Made by a program: the position numbers and the translations under genes. Below are positions 33,273 to 43,451 of a stretch of 64,000 nucleotides of DNA, piece by piece. The stretch lies in assembly GCF_003858655.1 (NCBI RefSeq), contig NZ_RQXV01000003.1:62001-126000 (forward strand). The letters are read 5' to 3'. The stretch is from Amphritea balenae (lineage in GTDB: Bacteria; Pseudomonadota; Gammaproteobacteria; Pseudomonadales; Balneatricaceae). Under the pieces are notes generated by a model. That model searched no databases. It saw nothing but the letters and a program-made list of their open reading frames with translations, and was not told the origin of the DNA. Position 1 is the first letter of the stretch. Each line of letters opens with the position of its first letter.

Positions 33273-35795
33273 TTATGTGCGTTTTTTTCGCTTGATTCCA
33301 TCTGATGGTAGCGCCTCTAAGGGATTATCCGGCCACTGATGCTTAGGGTAGCGCCCCTTCATATCTTTCTGTACTTCACGGTAAGCATTACTCCAGAAAC
33401 TAGCCAGGTCCTGAGTAACCGCCAAAGGACGACGGGCAGGCGATAACAGATGAATTTTCACCCTAACGCCATTGCCAATAGTCGGCGTTGAAGTACAACC
33501 AAACATCTCCTGTAACTTAACCGCTAACACCGGAGGTGACTCTGAATAATCAATCGCCGCACTATGGCCAGAAGGCAAGCTTAACCGTACAGGCGCCTGC
33601 TCACTTAAGAGCTTAGGTAAAGGCCAGGGTAACAAGCCTTGTAATATTTCCATCAGATTGAGACGAGAAAAATGGTTTACATGACTAACCGGATCTAAAA
33701 AAGGCATTAACCACTGCTCTAAGGTTTCTAGCAAAGACTGCTCGGAAAGGTCCGGCCATCCAGCTTCAGGCTGAGAGTTAAAGAGAAATGTAATCCGTTG
33801 CCGCCAGCGCTGAATATCATCATTCCATGGTAGGATTTTCAGACCTTGTTTACGCACTACAGTAATAAGCGCTGCATTTTTCTCAGCCAGGGGAACTTCA
33901 CTGAGCTGCTTCCGGCTTAATACTAACTGGCCCACCTTGCGCTGCTCTTCGCAACAGACCCGCTCCAATTCTCTATCCCATTCAACAACCTTAGTCTTGG
34001 TGACTAAACCAGATAGTAATGTATCAAACAGCTGCGGAGAAAGTGCTGCGGCAAGAAAAACTTTATCGCTACTCTGGCCCTGGACACCACCACAATTGGC
34101 AATGGCTAACCAGCGCTGTTTAGATAGCGAGTCGTACTCAGTCAAACGGACAGCCCTGCCGCCACTTAGTTGATAGTCCCGGCCTCCCGGCCTGCGGCAG
34201 GCCGCAATCCGATCAGGATAGGCTTGTGCCAGAAGCACTGCGACCAAATCAGATTTTATGGCCTGCATCGCCGATTGATTTAACCCTTTCAGTCGTTTAT
34301 TAGCTATATTTCTGAACTGCTTACTTAACTGTCTGATACGATGCAACACGCCCCGATTCGCATTACTGCAATTTAGCTCGCCCCTTAACCATGCCAGTCG
34401 ACGACTAATATCAGCGTCACCATCCAGTGGATCCCGCTCACTCAATAACGCCGCTAAATCGCAGGCCAGTTCAGAGCACCCCAACTGCCAACCGATAAGT
34501 ATCATATGAGCCAAACGAGGATGTAACGGTAACTGCGCCATCATCTCACCCGCTTTAGTCAACTGCAGGCCAGCCCCTTTTTGCTCTAATGCACCCAATC
34601 TGATTAACAGATCCCGCCCCTGATTAAGTGCTGCAGCAGGCGGTAAATTTAACCAACGTAACTCTGCCGGATCATTAACCCCCCAACGAGCCAGTTGCAA
34701 AGCTAAAGAGGTAAGGTCCGTGGTCAGAATTTCAGGGTTGGCATAAGGTGCCAGCTGCTCCTGACCGGTTTCAGACCAGAGCCGATAACAACACCCCGGT
34801 TCCATCCGTCCGGCACGACCCGCCCGTTGAATACTCGCCGCCCGTGAAACCTTACAGGTATGTAAGCGGGTCATCCCGCTAGCCGGATCAAGCCTGGCTT
34901 CCCGGCTTAATCCAGCATCGATCACCACCCTGATACCTTCGATCGTCAGACTGGTTTCTGCAATATTTGTTGCCAACACTATTTTCCGCTGGCCCTCCAT
35001 TGGCGGTTGAATCGCCTGTTGCTGCGCCTCAATATTCAGATCACCATACAACGGAGTTAACAGAACATTCTCAGGAATCTGGTCTTTCAGCTCCCGGGCC
35101 AGATTCCGTATCTCTCGCTGCCCCGGTAAAAACACTAACAAACTACCGCTCTCTTCCTGCAGCGCTTGCTGCACTGCCAGTGCCATCTTCTTTTCCAGAC
35201 GTTCCTGACGCGCAGGTGCACCCAGATAACGGATATCCACGGGAAACATCCGCCCCTGACTACTAATCAGTGGAGCCCCTGGCAGCAGCTGTTCAATGAC
35301 CCGCTTATCCAGCGTTGCTGACATCAACAGCAGTTTCAGCGGCTGTTCGTCCCGAAAAAGCTCTCGCCCCTGCAGCGCCATCGCCAGCCCGAAATCAGCA
35401 TCCAGGCTTCGTTCATGAAATTCATCGAAGATAACCAATCCATAGCCATCCAGACTCGGATCGTCCTGAAGCATCCGCGTCAGTATCCCTTCGGTAATCA
35501 CTTCAATACGGGTATCCGGACCGATTTTACTGTCCATGCGCACCCGATAACCCACTGTTTGGCCTACTTTCTCACCTAACTGCTGCGCCATACGTTCTGC
35601 AGCCATCCGGGCAGCAAGCCGACGGGGCTCAAGCATTAACATTTTCTGACCGGTTAACGCTTCATGTTGCAATAGTTCAAGTGGTACTAAGGTTGTCTTA
35701 CCTGCACCTGGAGGGGCTTCTAACACCACCTCATCGTATTGATTCAGGGTATCGCGTAATTGATCAAGTACTTCAGCAACGGGCAGCTGGTTCAT
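33273..35795 (-). CDS. hrpB: ATP-dependent RNA helicase HrpB
   Basis: A DEAH-type helicase of 840 residues (E. coli HrpB has 809). Motif I is APPGAGKTT (about 28), motif II DEFH (about 124) and motif III SAT (about 158). Next come IAETSLTIEGIRVVIDAGLSR (about 290) and QRAGRAGR (about 326). The C-terminal region has the HrpB-specific domain (RPLAVTQDLASFWSN, YPKHQWPDNP). Function in vivo is poorly known; RNA metabolism is assumed. The last residues, KRKKRT, are basic. Confidence 0.95.
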   Translation of the reverse strand: MNQLPVAEVLDQLRDTLNQYDEVVLEAPPGAGKTTLVPLELLQHEALTGQKMLMLEPRRLAARMAAERMAQQLGEKVGQTVGYRVRMDSKIGPDTRIEVITEGILTRMLQDDPSLDGYGLVIFDEFHERSLDADFGLAMALQGRELFRDEQPLKLLLMSATLDKRVIEQLLPGAPLISSQGRMFPVDIRYLGAPARQERLEKKMALAVQQALQEESGSLLVFLPGQREIRNLARELKDQIPENVLLTPLYGDLNIEAQQQAIQPPMEGQRKIVLATNIAETSLTIEGIRVVIDAGLSREARLDPASGMTRLHTCKVSRAASIQRAGRAGRMEPGCCYRLWSETGQEQLAPYANPEILTTDLTSLALQLARWGVNDPAELRWLNLPPAAALNQGRDLLIRLGALEQKGAGLQLTKAGEMMAQLPLHPRLAHMILIGWQLGCSELACDLAALLSERDPLDGDADISRRLAWLRGELNCSNANRGVLHRIRQLSKQFRNIANKRLKGLNQSAMQAIKSDLVAVLLAQAYPDRIAACRRPGGRDYQLSGGRAVRLTEYDSLSKQRWLAIANCGGVQGQSSDKVFLAAALSPQLFDTLLSGLVTKTKVVEWDRELERVCCEEQRKVGQLVLSRKQLSEVPLAEKNAALITVVRKQGLKILPWNDDIQRWRQRITFLFNSQPEAGWPDLSEQSLLETLEQWLMPFLDPVSHVNHFSRLNLMEILQGLLPWPLPKLLSEQAPVRLSLPSGHSAAIDYSESPPVLAVKLQEMFGCTSTPTIGNGVRVKIHLLSPARRPLAVTQDLASFWSNAYREVQKDMKGRYPKHQWPDNPLEALPSDGIKRKKRT

Positions 35796-35860
35796 GGAAA
35801 AGTAATATCCGGATCGAAAAAGAATAGAAAACCATTCTAGCAGCTAGAGGAAAAATTCAG

Positions 35861-35890
35861 ACAAAAAAAACGCCACACAATGTGTGGCGT
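35861..35890 (-). terminator. Rho-independent terminator
   Basis: Stem CGCCACAC/GTGTGGCG (35871-35889) followed on the minus strand by eight T. It lies downstream of the uncharacterised gene ending at 36049, which is transcribed toward it. Confidence 0.85.
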
Positions 35891-36048
35891 AAACAACGAT
35901 CAAAGGTCACTCAATCCAACAGTCCCTGAGAGCTTCAATTCTGTCACGAAGCTTGCTTTAAACTTTCCGTCACCAGCTGAGTGCTTTCTCAACTAATCAC
36001 TTTCTTAACAAGCTATCGCTAAATTACGAGGATTGAATACATAGTAGA

Positions 36049-36891
36049 TCAAACTTCCGCTTCGGTCTGCTGCTCAGAGGCTGACAAGTACCCAGATTGG
36101 GTAACCAGCTGTTCAACCAGCGTTTGTATCTGATCCAGAGTGCCTTCCAATGCTTCTGGCTGCACCAGGTCAGCCGCTCGCTGATCTCGTACTATCAACT
36201 CGTTCAGCAAGCTGAAACTAAACTCGCTTGCCTGATGAATGATCTGACTGGTTTGCTCTACCTGATGTGCCATTTGCTGCAAATAGGGCATCATAGCCCT
36301 GCCAGACTGATGCTGGTCACTCATCTCCTGTACCTGGCGGTACTGTTCTACAGCCCGGTATTTCATCGATTGTTGCATCGACATATCCAGACTCATTAAC
36401 TGACCGCTATCCAGACTCAGGTCTCCAGCAAGCTGAGTTGCTGATTGAAGGTCGCCATTAAAAAATTCATCCGCCACCTGAGAAAGATCCTGAACCAGCG
36501 ATGAAATAGCATCGATCTCCTCAACACTCAGGTCTCCTTGTACACTAAAACCAAACTGGCTGGCACTACTACGATCAATACTCATAAATTCTGATGAGCT
36601 GCTACCGGTTTGCCGGCTGGCATATTCCGCCTGATACTTTTCAACACTGCTAAAATTAATTTCCACCCGATCACCTTCACGGGTCATCAGAGAAACGGAA
36701 AAACTTTCTTTATTGCTGAATCGTTCAGAAAGGTAACTGCTCTGAAACCCCGTTTGCCCAACCTTCTGTCCAACCGACTGCTCAGCCCTCTGTTCAGTTA
36801 ATGACTCTGAACGATGAGAATGATTACTCTGGTTAGTAGGGAATTGTTGCTGAAACTGAGTAAGGGGTGAGAAATTAACTGAATTAAACAT
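36049..36891 (-). CDS. Uncharacterised protein (DUF5610-like)
   Basis: About 280 residues, no signal peptide, no membrane segment. The first 65 residues are rich in Gln and Ser; a middle segment (FGFSVQGDLSVEEIDAISSLVQDLSQVADEFFNGDLQSA, about 115-155) resembles DUF5610-type proteins. The rest is helical with Met- and Gln-rich runs. ATG at 36891 is preferred to GTG at 36900. I do not know a function. It is a single gene with its own terminator. Confidence 0.6.
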   Translation of the reverse strand: MFNSVNFSPLTQFQQQFPTNQSNHSHRSESLTEQRAEQSVGQKVGQTGFQSSYLSERFSNKESFSVSLMTREGDRVEINFSSVEKYQAEYASRQTGSSSSEFMSIDRSSASQFGFSVQGDLSVEEIDAISSLVQDLSQVADEFFNGDLQSATQLAGDLSLDSGQLMSLDMSMQQSMKYRAVEQYRQVQEMSDQHQSGRAMMPYLQQMAHQVEQTSQIIHQASEFSFSLLNELIVRDQRAADLVQPEALEGTLDQIQTLVEQLVTQSGYLSASEQQTEAEV

Positions 36892-37003
36892 AGCGAACAC
36901 CGGTTTTATCTGATTAACCGGTTATCGCCCATTCGTCGATTAACTGAAATGAAAAAATATCATATAAGCCCGTAAGCTTATAAGCCCTCAAAAAACTTAA
37001 AGG

Positions 37004-37405
37004 CTACAAAGTAACTGCACTCACCCAGCCATCCTCTTCAGGTTCAAGATAAACCTGCTCTAACAGGTCTGAAGCCCAGGGATGTTTTGCCGACAAATAA
37101 TGCAGCATAACCACAGCCATGATTTTAGCGGGCTGAACGGGGCTCCACATTGTATTTGCCAAAAAGTGCCAATAATCCGGTTCTATAGATTTAGGCCTAT
37201 CTATCTGCCCCTGACATGTTTCACAAACCATAATGCAGTGATCATAATTTGGCTCAGCGTCAATTGGCGGCACTTCAAATACGGCCAATTTTACTCCCGC
37301 CGACTCACACAGCTCACATTTTGAGCCACACCTGCGCACCAAATCCTTACCAAACTGGGATAAGCCATGATGCCGTTCATGATGTTTAGCATGACCTTTT
37401 GACAT
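37004..37405 (-). CDS. PhnA-like zinc-ribbon protein
   Basis: A 133-residue protein with two CxxC pairs (CELC about 33-36, CETC about 82-85) that should hold one zinc. The layout GKDLVRRCGSKCELCESAGVKL...YDHCIMVCETCQGQI...YLEPEEDGW recalls short PhnA-type proteins often found in marine gammaproteobacteria; despite the name these are not linked to phosphonate breakdown. AAAGGA before the ATG supports the start. Confidence 0.65.
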   Translation of the reverse strand: MSKGHAKHHERHHGLSQFGKDLVRRCGSKCELCESAGVKLAVFEVPPIDAEPNYDHCIMVCETCQGQIDRPKSIEPDYWHFLANTMWSPVQPAKIMAVVMLHYLSAKHPWASDLLEQVYLEPEEDGWVSAVTL

Positions 37406-37490
37406 AACATTATCCTTTCAAATCAAAAATATACCTTAACCCGCGTATCTTAATCTTAACCTTAGTCTCATTTATTCAAAATGCGAATAT

Positions 37491-37521
37491 AAAAAAATAC
37501 GGCACAAAAGCCGTACTTTTT
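37491..37521. terminator. Bidirectional terminator
   Basis: Stem TACGGC/GCCGTA with a six-base loop (37498-37515), seven A on the left and five T on the right. It ends the minus-strand gene at 37578 and separates it from the next. Confidence 0.8.
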
Positions 37522-37577
37522 ATATTCACCCACAGCAACCTGCAACAGTCACCTATAACGCTGACTGGTAAATACTT

Positions 37578-38099
37578 TTACGCAGCAAGCGGGTGATCGT
37601 GAAAAAGATGACTGCTCTCTATCAGTGCTTTAGGGCACTGAGCGCGTACAAATTTATGGATTTCAGGCAACAGTTCAACCGGCACATCTACCATCATCAA
37701 AATCTGTCCGGCCTCGATTGCATGCTGATACTTTGCCAAATCAGAGTTAGGCGTAGTTTCACCTATCGCCTTACCAATCCAGCCACCGGCTAACGAGCCT
37801 ATAACAGTCATCACCAGTATTGAAAACGCACCAAATTCAAACCCTAGAATTTGTGAACCGTAAGAGATAAATCCAAGCGTTAATCCCAATACGCCACCCG
37901 CTACAATACCCCAGTCAAAGTCATTTTCTAGTTCAGAAGTTTCCATCTCTGTTGCTTCATGAATATGTGCTTTCTGGAGCATGTCATGGTCCTGTGCCAC
38001 TACATGCATCATTTCGTCACTGATTCCCATCTCCCGTAACCCCTCGACTACGGTTTCTGTATGCTGAAGATCAGGCACAAGAAAAGTTAACCGTTTCAT
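37578..38099 (-). CDS. Membrane protein with glycine-zipper helices (DUF1269-like)
   Basis: A 173-residue protein: a ferredoxin-like N-terminal part (KRLTFLVPDLQHTETVVEGLREMG), two Gly-rich membrane helices (about 68-85 and 92-117, with GSLAGGWIGKAIG) and a C-terminal segment (GQILMMVDVPVELLPEIHKFV). The pattern is common in DUF1269-like stress-linked proteins. GGAGG upstream of the ATG is a good ribosome site. No partner genes are evident. Confidence 0.55.
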   Translation of the reverse strand: MKRLTFLVPDLQHTETVVEGLREMGISDEMMHVVAQDHDMLQKAHIHEATEMETSELENDFDWGIVAGGVLGLTLGFISYGSQILGFEFGAFSILVMTVIGSLAGGWIGKAIGETTPNSDLAKYQHAIEAGQILMMVDVPVELLPEIHKFVRAQCPKALIESSHLFHDHPLAA

Positions 38100-38350
38100 A
38101 TCTAGCCTCCAGACCTTCCGGTCTTTTTAGGTCTTAATAGTATAGTTCAGAGCAACAAATTAGGTGTGGTCGAAAGTGACTTGAGGCACGTCAACAAGCG
38201 CTATCAGGTAGATAAGTAAGAAAAATAGCTAAGAAAAGTAAATTAAAGGCAGCGGGGTTGCCCACTACGCCACTCTCAGGCCGGAATAGCCCCAATGAAA
38301 AAAGCATAACTACAGATAGTGGGAGTAATAATATCGGTCAGACTCTCTGA

Positions 38351-38710
38351 CTATTTACAGAGGTACCCCCCCTTCATGCCAACCTGTTTGGTAGTATGAA
38401 AACCGCCCTTGCAGGCTGCGATATAGAGCGTGCTTTTAAAAGGTAACGAAAACTGATTCTGCTTAATCTCGGCGGGCTGAAGGACGGCCTGCTTCTGATA
38501 AAACTTTCCCCGGCTGGCACAAAGCCCACGATTATAGCCCGGCTCATCACGGTTATGACACCAGAGTACTTCAACCTCAAAATCACATTTATTTAAAATA
38601 GACTGAGAGCGATCCCCCTTGCCTATTTGTATACACTGCAGGGCATCATCAGCCCACACTGAGCTTATGTTGAAGTTTAATAACAGCAACAGATACCCGG
38701 CTATTCGCAT
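38351..38710 (-). CDS. Small secreted Cys-rich protein, unknown
   Basis: About 119 residues from the ATG at 38710, which has AGGG upstream and is followed by a signal peptide (MRIAGYLLLLLNFNISSVWA). The mature part has six Cys (IQCI-like start, KCDFEVEVLWCHNRD, GLCASRG, ACKGG and a final CK). The spacing suggests disulfide bonds in the periplasm. I do not recognise the family. It stands alone. Confidence 0.5.
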   Translation of the reverse strand: MRIAGYLLLLLNFNISSVWADDALQCIQIGKGDRSQSILNKCDFEVEVLWCHNRDEPGYNRGLCASRGKFYQKQAVLQPAEIKQNQFSLPFKSTLYIAACKGGFHTTKQVGMKGGYLCK

Positions 38711-38986
38711 CGCAAATCCCTTATGCCTGAGTTTCACTACAACTTCCATCAACCTAACCCCTTGCCAGCCTGATAAAAAAGCTAATATCCCGATTGTAGG
38801 TGATGCGATAAATTTGTCTGCGCTTCCTTACCCACTATGGGATCTGTAACTGGTTAAAGCCAAAGCTTAGTAACTACATGGTTCAGACTCATTCAGGATG
38901 AATGATCGTGCTATACAGAAGCTCAATCAGCCCCGGTTAACTTCATTCCGGTTAACTTCAACACAGGCTATCTTTGATCTCAGCTA

Positions 38987-39766
38987 TCAATCCTGCCAAC
39001 TAAACCGGTCTGCATCCATCCAGGCGGGAAACTTTTCTTTAAAGTCAGCCAGATCGGCAGCAGAGAGCGAAAGCGTTTCACAAAATGCCAGACCAGGTTC
39101 ACGATCAAGCAACAGCTCACCTTTATAATCCACCAGCATACTATCGCCACTGTAGTCATGACCATTTGCATCAGTGCCGACCCGGTTCACACCGGCAACA
39201 TAACAAAGGTTTTCAATAGCACGGGCCTGTAACAGCTTACGCCATGGCTGACGTCGCACCGCAGGCCAGTTAGCAACATACAGCGCCAGATCATAATCAT
39301 TGCAGTTACGGGAAAATACTGGAAAACGCAGGTCATAGCAGACCTGTAACAGAATGCGCCAGCCATTATAGTTAACTATCACCCGATCAGAGCCAGGCTG
39401 ATAACGCTCATGCTCACCAGCCATGCGAAACAGATGGCGTTTGTCATAGTATTCTTGTCGCCCATCCGGAAAGGTGAACAACATCCGATTGACGTAGCCC
39501 TGCTCCGCTTTCATTGCCAGACTGCCCACAATAGCTACTCCTCGTAGCCGGGCCTGTTGTTGCAACCACTGACAGCTATCCCCGCCCATAGGCTCAGCAG
39601 CTGTTCGGCTATCCATGGTAAACCCGGTCGCAAACATTTCTGGCAATATGATCAGATCTGTAGCTTGTGCACGCTGATCTATCAGTTGTTCATACATCAC
39701 ACGGTTTTCAGCCGGGTTCTGCCATTGCATATCGGGTTGTACCAATGTCACTCTCAGATCTTGCAT
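38987..39766 (-). CDS. Omega-amidase of the nitrilase superfamily (YafV-like)
   Basis: A 259-residue carbon-nitrogen hydrolase with the nitrilase triad: Glu in LPEMFATGF (about 43), Lys in YDKRHLF (about 108) and Cys in VCYDLRFP (about 143). YafV-type enzymes hydrolyse 2-oxoglutaramate or 2-oxosuccinamate, the keto acids left by glutamine or asparagine transaminases. Its start overlaps the end of the transaminase gene by 13 bases, so the two are translationally coupled and likely act in sequence. Confidence 0.9.
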   Translation of the reverse strand: MQDLRVTLVQPDMQWQNPAENRVMYEQLIDQRAQATDLIILPEMFATGFTMDSRTAAEPMGGDSCQWLQQQARLRGVAIVGSLAMKAEQGYVNRMLFTFPDGRQEYYDKRHLFRMAGEHERYQPGSDRVIVNYNGWRILLQVCYDLRFPVFSRNCNDYDLALYVANWPAVRRQPWRKLLQARAIENLCYVAGVNRVGTDANGHDYSGDSMLVDYKGELLLDREPGLAFCETLSLSAADLADFKEKFPAWMDADRFSWQD

Positions 39767-40902
39767 AGTTTCTCCGCTGCCTGTGTCAGTGTGGCATCAT
39801 CTTTTGCAAAGCAGAAACGTACTAAACGCTGCTCTGGCGGACAATCATAGAAAACAGAGATAGGAATAGCCGCCACACCCACCTCTGTCGTCAGCCAGCG
39901 AGCGAACTCAACATCGTTCATCTCAGGTTTTATTTCTGAATAGTCCATAAGCTGGAAATAGGTGCCCCGGGCGGGCGTAAAGCGGAATCGACTCGAAGCC
40001 ATCAGCTGACAGAACAAGTCGCGTTTCTGCTTATAGAAGACCGGGAGCTCAAGATAATGTTCGGGAAAATCCCGAACGAAATCAGCCAGCGCTAACTGCA
40101 CCGGATGTACCGTACAGAAAGTCAGGTATTGATGTAGTTTGCGGAACTCAACGGTCAAGGCTGGCGGTGCAATACAGTACCCCACCTTCCAGCCAGTGGT
40201 ATGATAAGTCTTACCGAATGAAGATACGACAAACGCACGTTCGGCCAGGGCGGGTCTGCGTAACAGACTTTGATGCGGTCCGTCGTAACAGATATGTTCG
40301 TAGACTTCGTCACTTAACAGCAGGACATCGGTACCTTTAATAACCGCCTCTAACTGATCAAGATCTTCGGCACTCATCACTGACCCCGTAGGGTTATGAG
40401 GACTATTCAGGATGATCATACGGGTACGATCATTCATAGCCGATTTAAGCTGCTGCCAGTCAATGGCAAAGTCAGGTGAACCTAGCGCCAGGTGAATCAC
40501 TTTACCGCCATTCAGTTCGATTGCAGGCTCGTAACTGTCATACGCCGGATCAAAAACAATAACCTCATCACCGGAGCACACAACCGAACCTATGACTGCA
40601 AACAGCGCTTCTGTTGCGCCGGAGGTGACTGTTACTTCCGTTTCAGGATCAACCTTACAATCATATAACTTTGCCGATTTCAGTGCGATAGCACTACGTA
40701 ATGCAGGCACACCTGTCATAGGTGCGTACTGATTATGGCCTTGTTCAAGGTAATAGGTAACACGATCCAGTAAAGCCAGTGGCCCATCAAAATCAGGGAA
40801 CCCCTGCGACAGGTTTATAGCACTATGCTGCGCCGCTAACTGCGACATCTCGGTAAAAATAGTGGTACCGACTTTAGGTAATTTAGTCTCGGGATAATGC
40901 AT
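39754..40902 (-). CDS. Methionine-type aminotransferase (YbdL-like)
   Basis: A 382-residue fold-type I PLP enzyme. AINLSQGFPDFDGP near the N-terminus, NSPHNPTGSVM (about 165), DEVYEH (about 198) and the Schiff-base lysine in SSFGKTYHTTGWKVGY (about 230) are as in YbdL and glutamine transaminase K. It probably transaminates methionine (or its keto acid) with glutamine; the omega-amidase that follows would remove the oxoglutaramate product and pull the reaction forward. This supports methionine salvage, though other Mtn genes are not in the window. Confidence 0.9.
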   Translation of the reverse strand: MHYPETKLPKVGTTIFTEMSQLAAQHSAINLSQGFPDFDGPLALLDRVTYYLEQGHNQYAPMTGVPALRSAIALKSAKLYDCKVDPETEVTVTSGATEALFAVIGSVVCSGDEVIVFDPAYDSYEPAIELNGGKVIHLALGSPDFAIDWQQLKSAMNDRTRMIILNSPHNPTGSVMSAEDLDQLEAVIKGTDVLLLSDEVYEHICYDGPHQSLLRRPALAERAFVVSSFGKTYHTTGWKVGYCIAPPALTVEFRKLHQYLTFCTVHPVQLALADFVRDFPEHYLELPVFYKQKRDLFCQLMASSRFRFTPARGTYFQLMDYSEIKPEMNDVEFARWLTTEVGVAAIPISVFYDCPPEQRLVRFCFAKDDATLTQAAEKLCKI

Positions 40903-41023
40903 CTGCAGAGTTGATCCTTCTTAGGTCGCTGCCTGAATACAGCCTTATGTATCAACTCTATGTTTGGTATCGTTACCGGTCAAGTTCAAACTGTCCTCTG
41001 TGCGGAGGGCTAAACCGCAAACA

Positions 41024-41962
41024 TTAGAAAATAATCAGATGTAGAACACCCCGGATCAACACGCCGATCAAAGCGCCTAACATGGCCGCTTTAGCAATCG
41101 ACGCCACCCGCTTACCCGCTGCCAGCAGAATAGCTACACCAGCCACATCAAAAGGATTAGTTATAAAACCGGCAATACGATTCAGGTCGGTTGCAGTCAT
41201 AGCACCCTGATTCAACAGATCAATAGTGACCCCCATCATCGCGGTACCACCCGCAATAAACTTTGTCACAATCGGCAAAACAGTGGCTTCAGGCAGATCC
41301 ACCAACGCCAGTACCGGTGCCAGAAGCCAGGTCAGTAACTCTATTGTTCCGGTCGCTTTTAATACGTTTACAAAGCAAAGCGCCAGTATCAGGAGCGGGA
41401 TAGAGGCCAAGACTATTTTTACCCCTTCCTGGCCGCCGTCAGAAAGAATCTGAATAAAGTTTTTCTCTTCATGCTGTTCCGGTGCCAGATGTTCCGCATG
41501 GGCATAATCATCATCCAGTACCGGATCGCGGGCAAAAATATAGTAGGTACAAGCAGCGGCGATCATGCCTCCAATAACCGAGGTGAGCATCATCATAGGC
41601 ACATCCAGTCCGACTACCGCCATCGGAAACACCACATTCGCTTGTGACATTGTCAGTACAACCGCTAAGGTCGCCGCTATTGCTCGCCGGGATGTGCCAT
41701 CCCGATCCATAATCGCCAGCGTAGCAACCGGTGCATTAAAACTAACAAACAAGATCTGGAGCATGGCAAAAATGCCCAGCCCCGGAATACCGAATACTTT
41801 AACCAGGGGATACAGACGATTTGAAACCCAGGCCAGTATTCCCTTACTTTCAAGCAGCTTCATAATCGCCAGCATAACGACCATAACAGGCAATAAAACA
41901 TACAAAGCCATATCAATAGCCGTACGACCCGATTCAAGAATCAGCGTAATTATCTGTTCCAT
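41024..41962 (-). CDS. Nucleoside-recognition (Gate) domain membrane protein
   Basis: A 312-residue integral membrane protein with about eight helices and two Gate-type repeats (MVVMLAIMKLLESKGIL, and GIFAMLQILFVSFNAPVATLA). The loop at 160-180 is His/Glu-rich. Such proteins are related to nucleoside transporters and spore-maturation proteins SpmA/B; the substrate here is not known. It is on the same strand as the transaminase pair but about 120 bases upstream with a small hairpin between. Confidence 0.75.
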   Translation of the reverse strand: MEQIITLILESGRTAIDMALYVLLPVMVVMLAIMKLLESKGILAWVSNRLYPLVKVFGIPGLGIFAMLQILFVSFNAPVATLAIMDRDGTSRRAIAATLAVVLTMSQANVVFPMAVVGLDVPMMMLTSVIGGMIAAACTYYIFARDPVLDDDYAHAEHLAPEQHEEKNFIQILSDGGQEGVKIVLASIPLLILALCFVNVLKATGTIELLTWLLAPVLALVDLPEATVLPIVTKFIAGGTAMMGVTIDLLNQGAMTATDLNRIAGFITNPFDVAGVAILLAAGKRVASIAKAAMLGALIGVLIRGVLHLIIF

Positions 41963-42244
41963 ATGCCTGTTATCATCCTGTCTGAAATAGGGTTTGTGAC
42001 AAATAACTAACTTTAATCTAACTCATTGCAAACTAAGCATATTTTCTGATAACTGGCCTGACCATAGTCTTTTTGTCACAAAAACAGAAAATGAGTAACT
42101 AAACTAACGATTAAAACGGCCGATTATGTTAGCTTACAGGGTTAGAATTCAGTGAATACAAGGCGTAGGGCCTGAACAACTGTTTAAGTATTCAAAATAA
42201 AATAAGTATTAGAAGAAAAGTAATACAAATTTGACGGTTTAGCT

Positions 42245-43249
42245 GTGAACATATCTACAGACTACATAAAAAACAAGATCAAGCATATCGCTCAGGCATT
42301 AATCAGTACAGCGGTCTGCTATAGCTTATCGACCCTGCCAGTCCAGGCTCAAACTGAGATAGCAGCCTCTCAGTTGAGTGCCGTTTCCAGTGCAACTCAG
42401 CGGTTGCTCAATCTGGATCAGAAAAAAATTGAGCTGGCGTCAGTCAGCGCAACAGTGGTGGATGCCGATACAGGCGCGCCTCTGTTTGAAAAACATGCTC
42501 AACTGGTTATGCCAATTGCCTCGGTAACCAAACTGATGACTGCAATGGTTACGCTGGATGCTAAGCTCCCTCTGACTGAGCGAATCCTGTTTACTAAAGA
42601 GCAGCGTGCAGCCAACAATAACTATTACACCCGTATCAGAGTAGGATCTACCCTGCCCCGTAAAGATGTTATCCGTATCGCACTGATGTCCTCTGAAAAT
42701 CTGGCAGCCTCTGCCCTGGGCCATACTTATCCCGGTGGTATAAAGGCGTTCATAAACGCGATGAACCTCAAAGCCCGTCAATTAGGCATGATCAATAGTC
42801 GCTTTGTTGATCCTACCGGCCTGTCTGAGAAAAATGTATCAACGGCTTCTGATCTGGCGATAATGGTACGCGCCGCGGCCTCTTATCCAGAGATTAATAA
42901 ATACAGTACCACCCGAGGCTTTACCGCTCGTTTCAAAAAACCGCGTTACAATCTGCAATACGGTAATACCAATGTTCTGGTTCACCGTAAAAGCTGGGAT
43001 ATTGATATCACTAAAACCGGTTACCTGAATGAAGCTGGCCGCTGTTTGGTCATGATGACCGAAATAAACGGACGCGATACCGTTATGATCATGCTGAATT
43101 CATACGGCAAGCGTACGCCTGTAGGTGATGCAGGTCGCATCAAACGCTGGATAACCACAGGCACCAGCGGCAAAATAAGCAGTACTGCCCGCCACTATCA
43201 ACGTCAGAAGCTACGTGAACTAAATCCTGAGCAGATCGCCCTGAACTAA
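42245..43249 (+). CDS. pbpG: D-alanyl-D-alanine endopeptidase PBP7
   Basis: Low-molecular-weight penicillin-binding protein that cuts peptidoglycan cross-links. The 334 residues begin with GTG and a signal peptide (cleavage near VQA-QT). The serine-protease motifs of family S11 are all there: SVTK (about 92, nucleophile Ser), SEN (about 152) and KTG (about 258). The size fits PbpG rather than DacA/DacC, which carry an extra C-terminal domain. It is a single gene. Confidence 0.93.
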   Translation: MNISTDYIKNKIKHIAQALISTAVCYSLSTLPVQAQTEIAASQLSAVSSATQRLLNLDQKKIELASVSATVVDADTGAPLFEKHAQLVMPIASVTKLMTAMVTLDAKLPLTERILFTKEQRAANNNYYTRIRVGSTLPRKDVIRIALMSSENLAASALGHTYPGGIKAFINAMNLKARQLGMINSRFVDPTGLSEKNVSTASDLAIMVRAAASYPEINKYSTTRGFTARFKKPRYNLQYGNTNVLVHRKSWDIDITKTGYLNEAGRCLVMMTEINGRDTVMIMLNSYGKRTPVGDAGRIKRWITTGTSGKISSTARHYQRQKLRELNPEQIALN

Positions 43250-43451
43250 CAGGCGATCTGGTAACTTCAGGTAGTGACTGATTTCAAACATCCATATCTG
43301 ATTTAAGACGCCCTTATCGGTTCAAATATTGCCGCTTTCAGAATTATCCATTTGCAGGAAAGCGGTACAATCCAATCCACTTTTAAAACCATTCACCGGT
43401 AGCCAGGTTTACATCCTGTAGACCACTCTACTTATATATTAAGGTAACCTG

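Noticed and set aside
40903-41023. Possible SAM-type riboswitch before the methionine-type transaminase
   Set aside because: Only one short hairpin (CCTC/GAGG) was found and none of the conserved SAM-riboswitch core.
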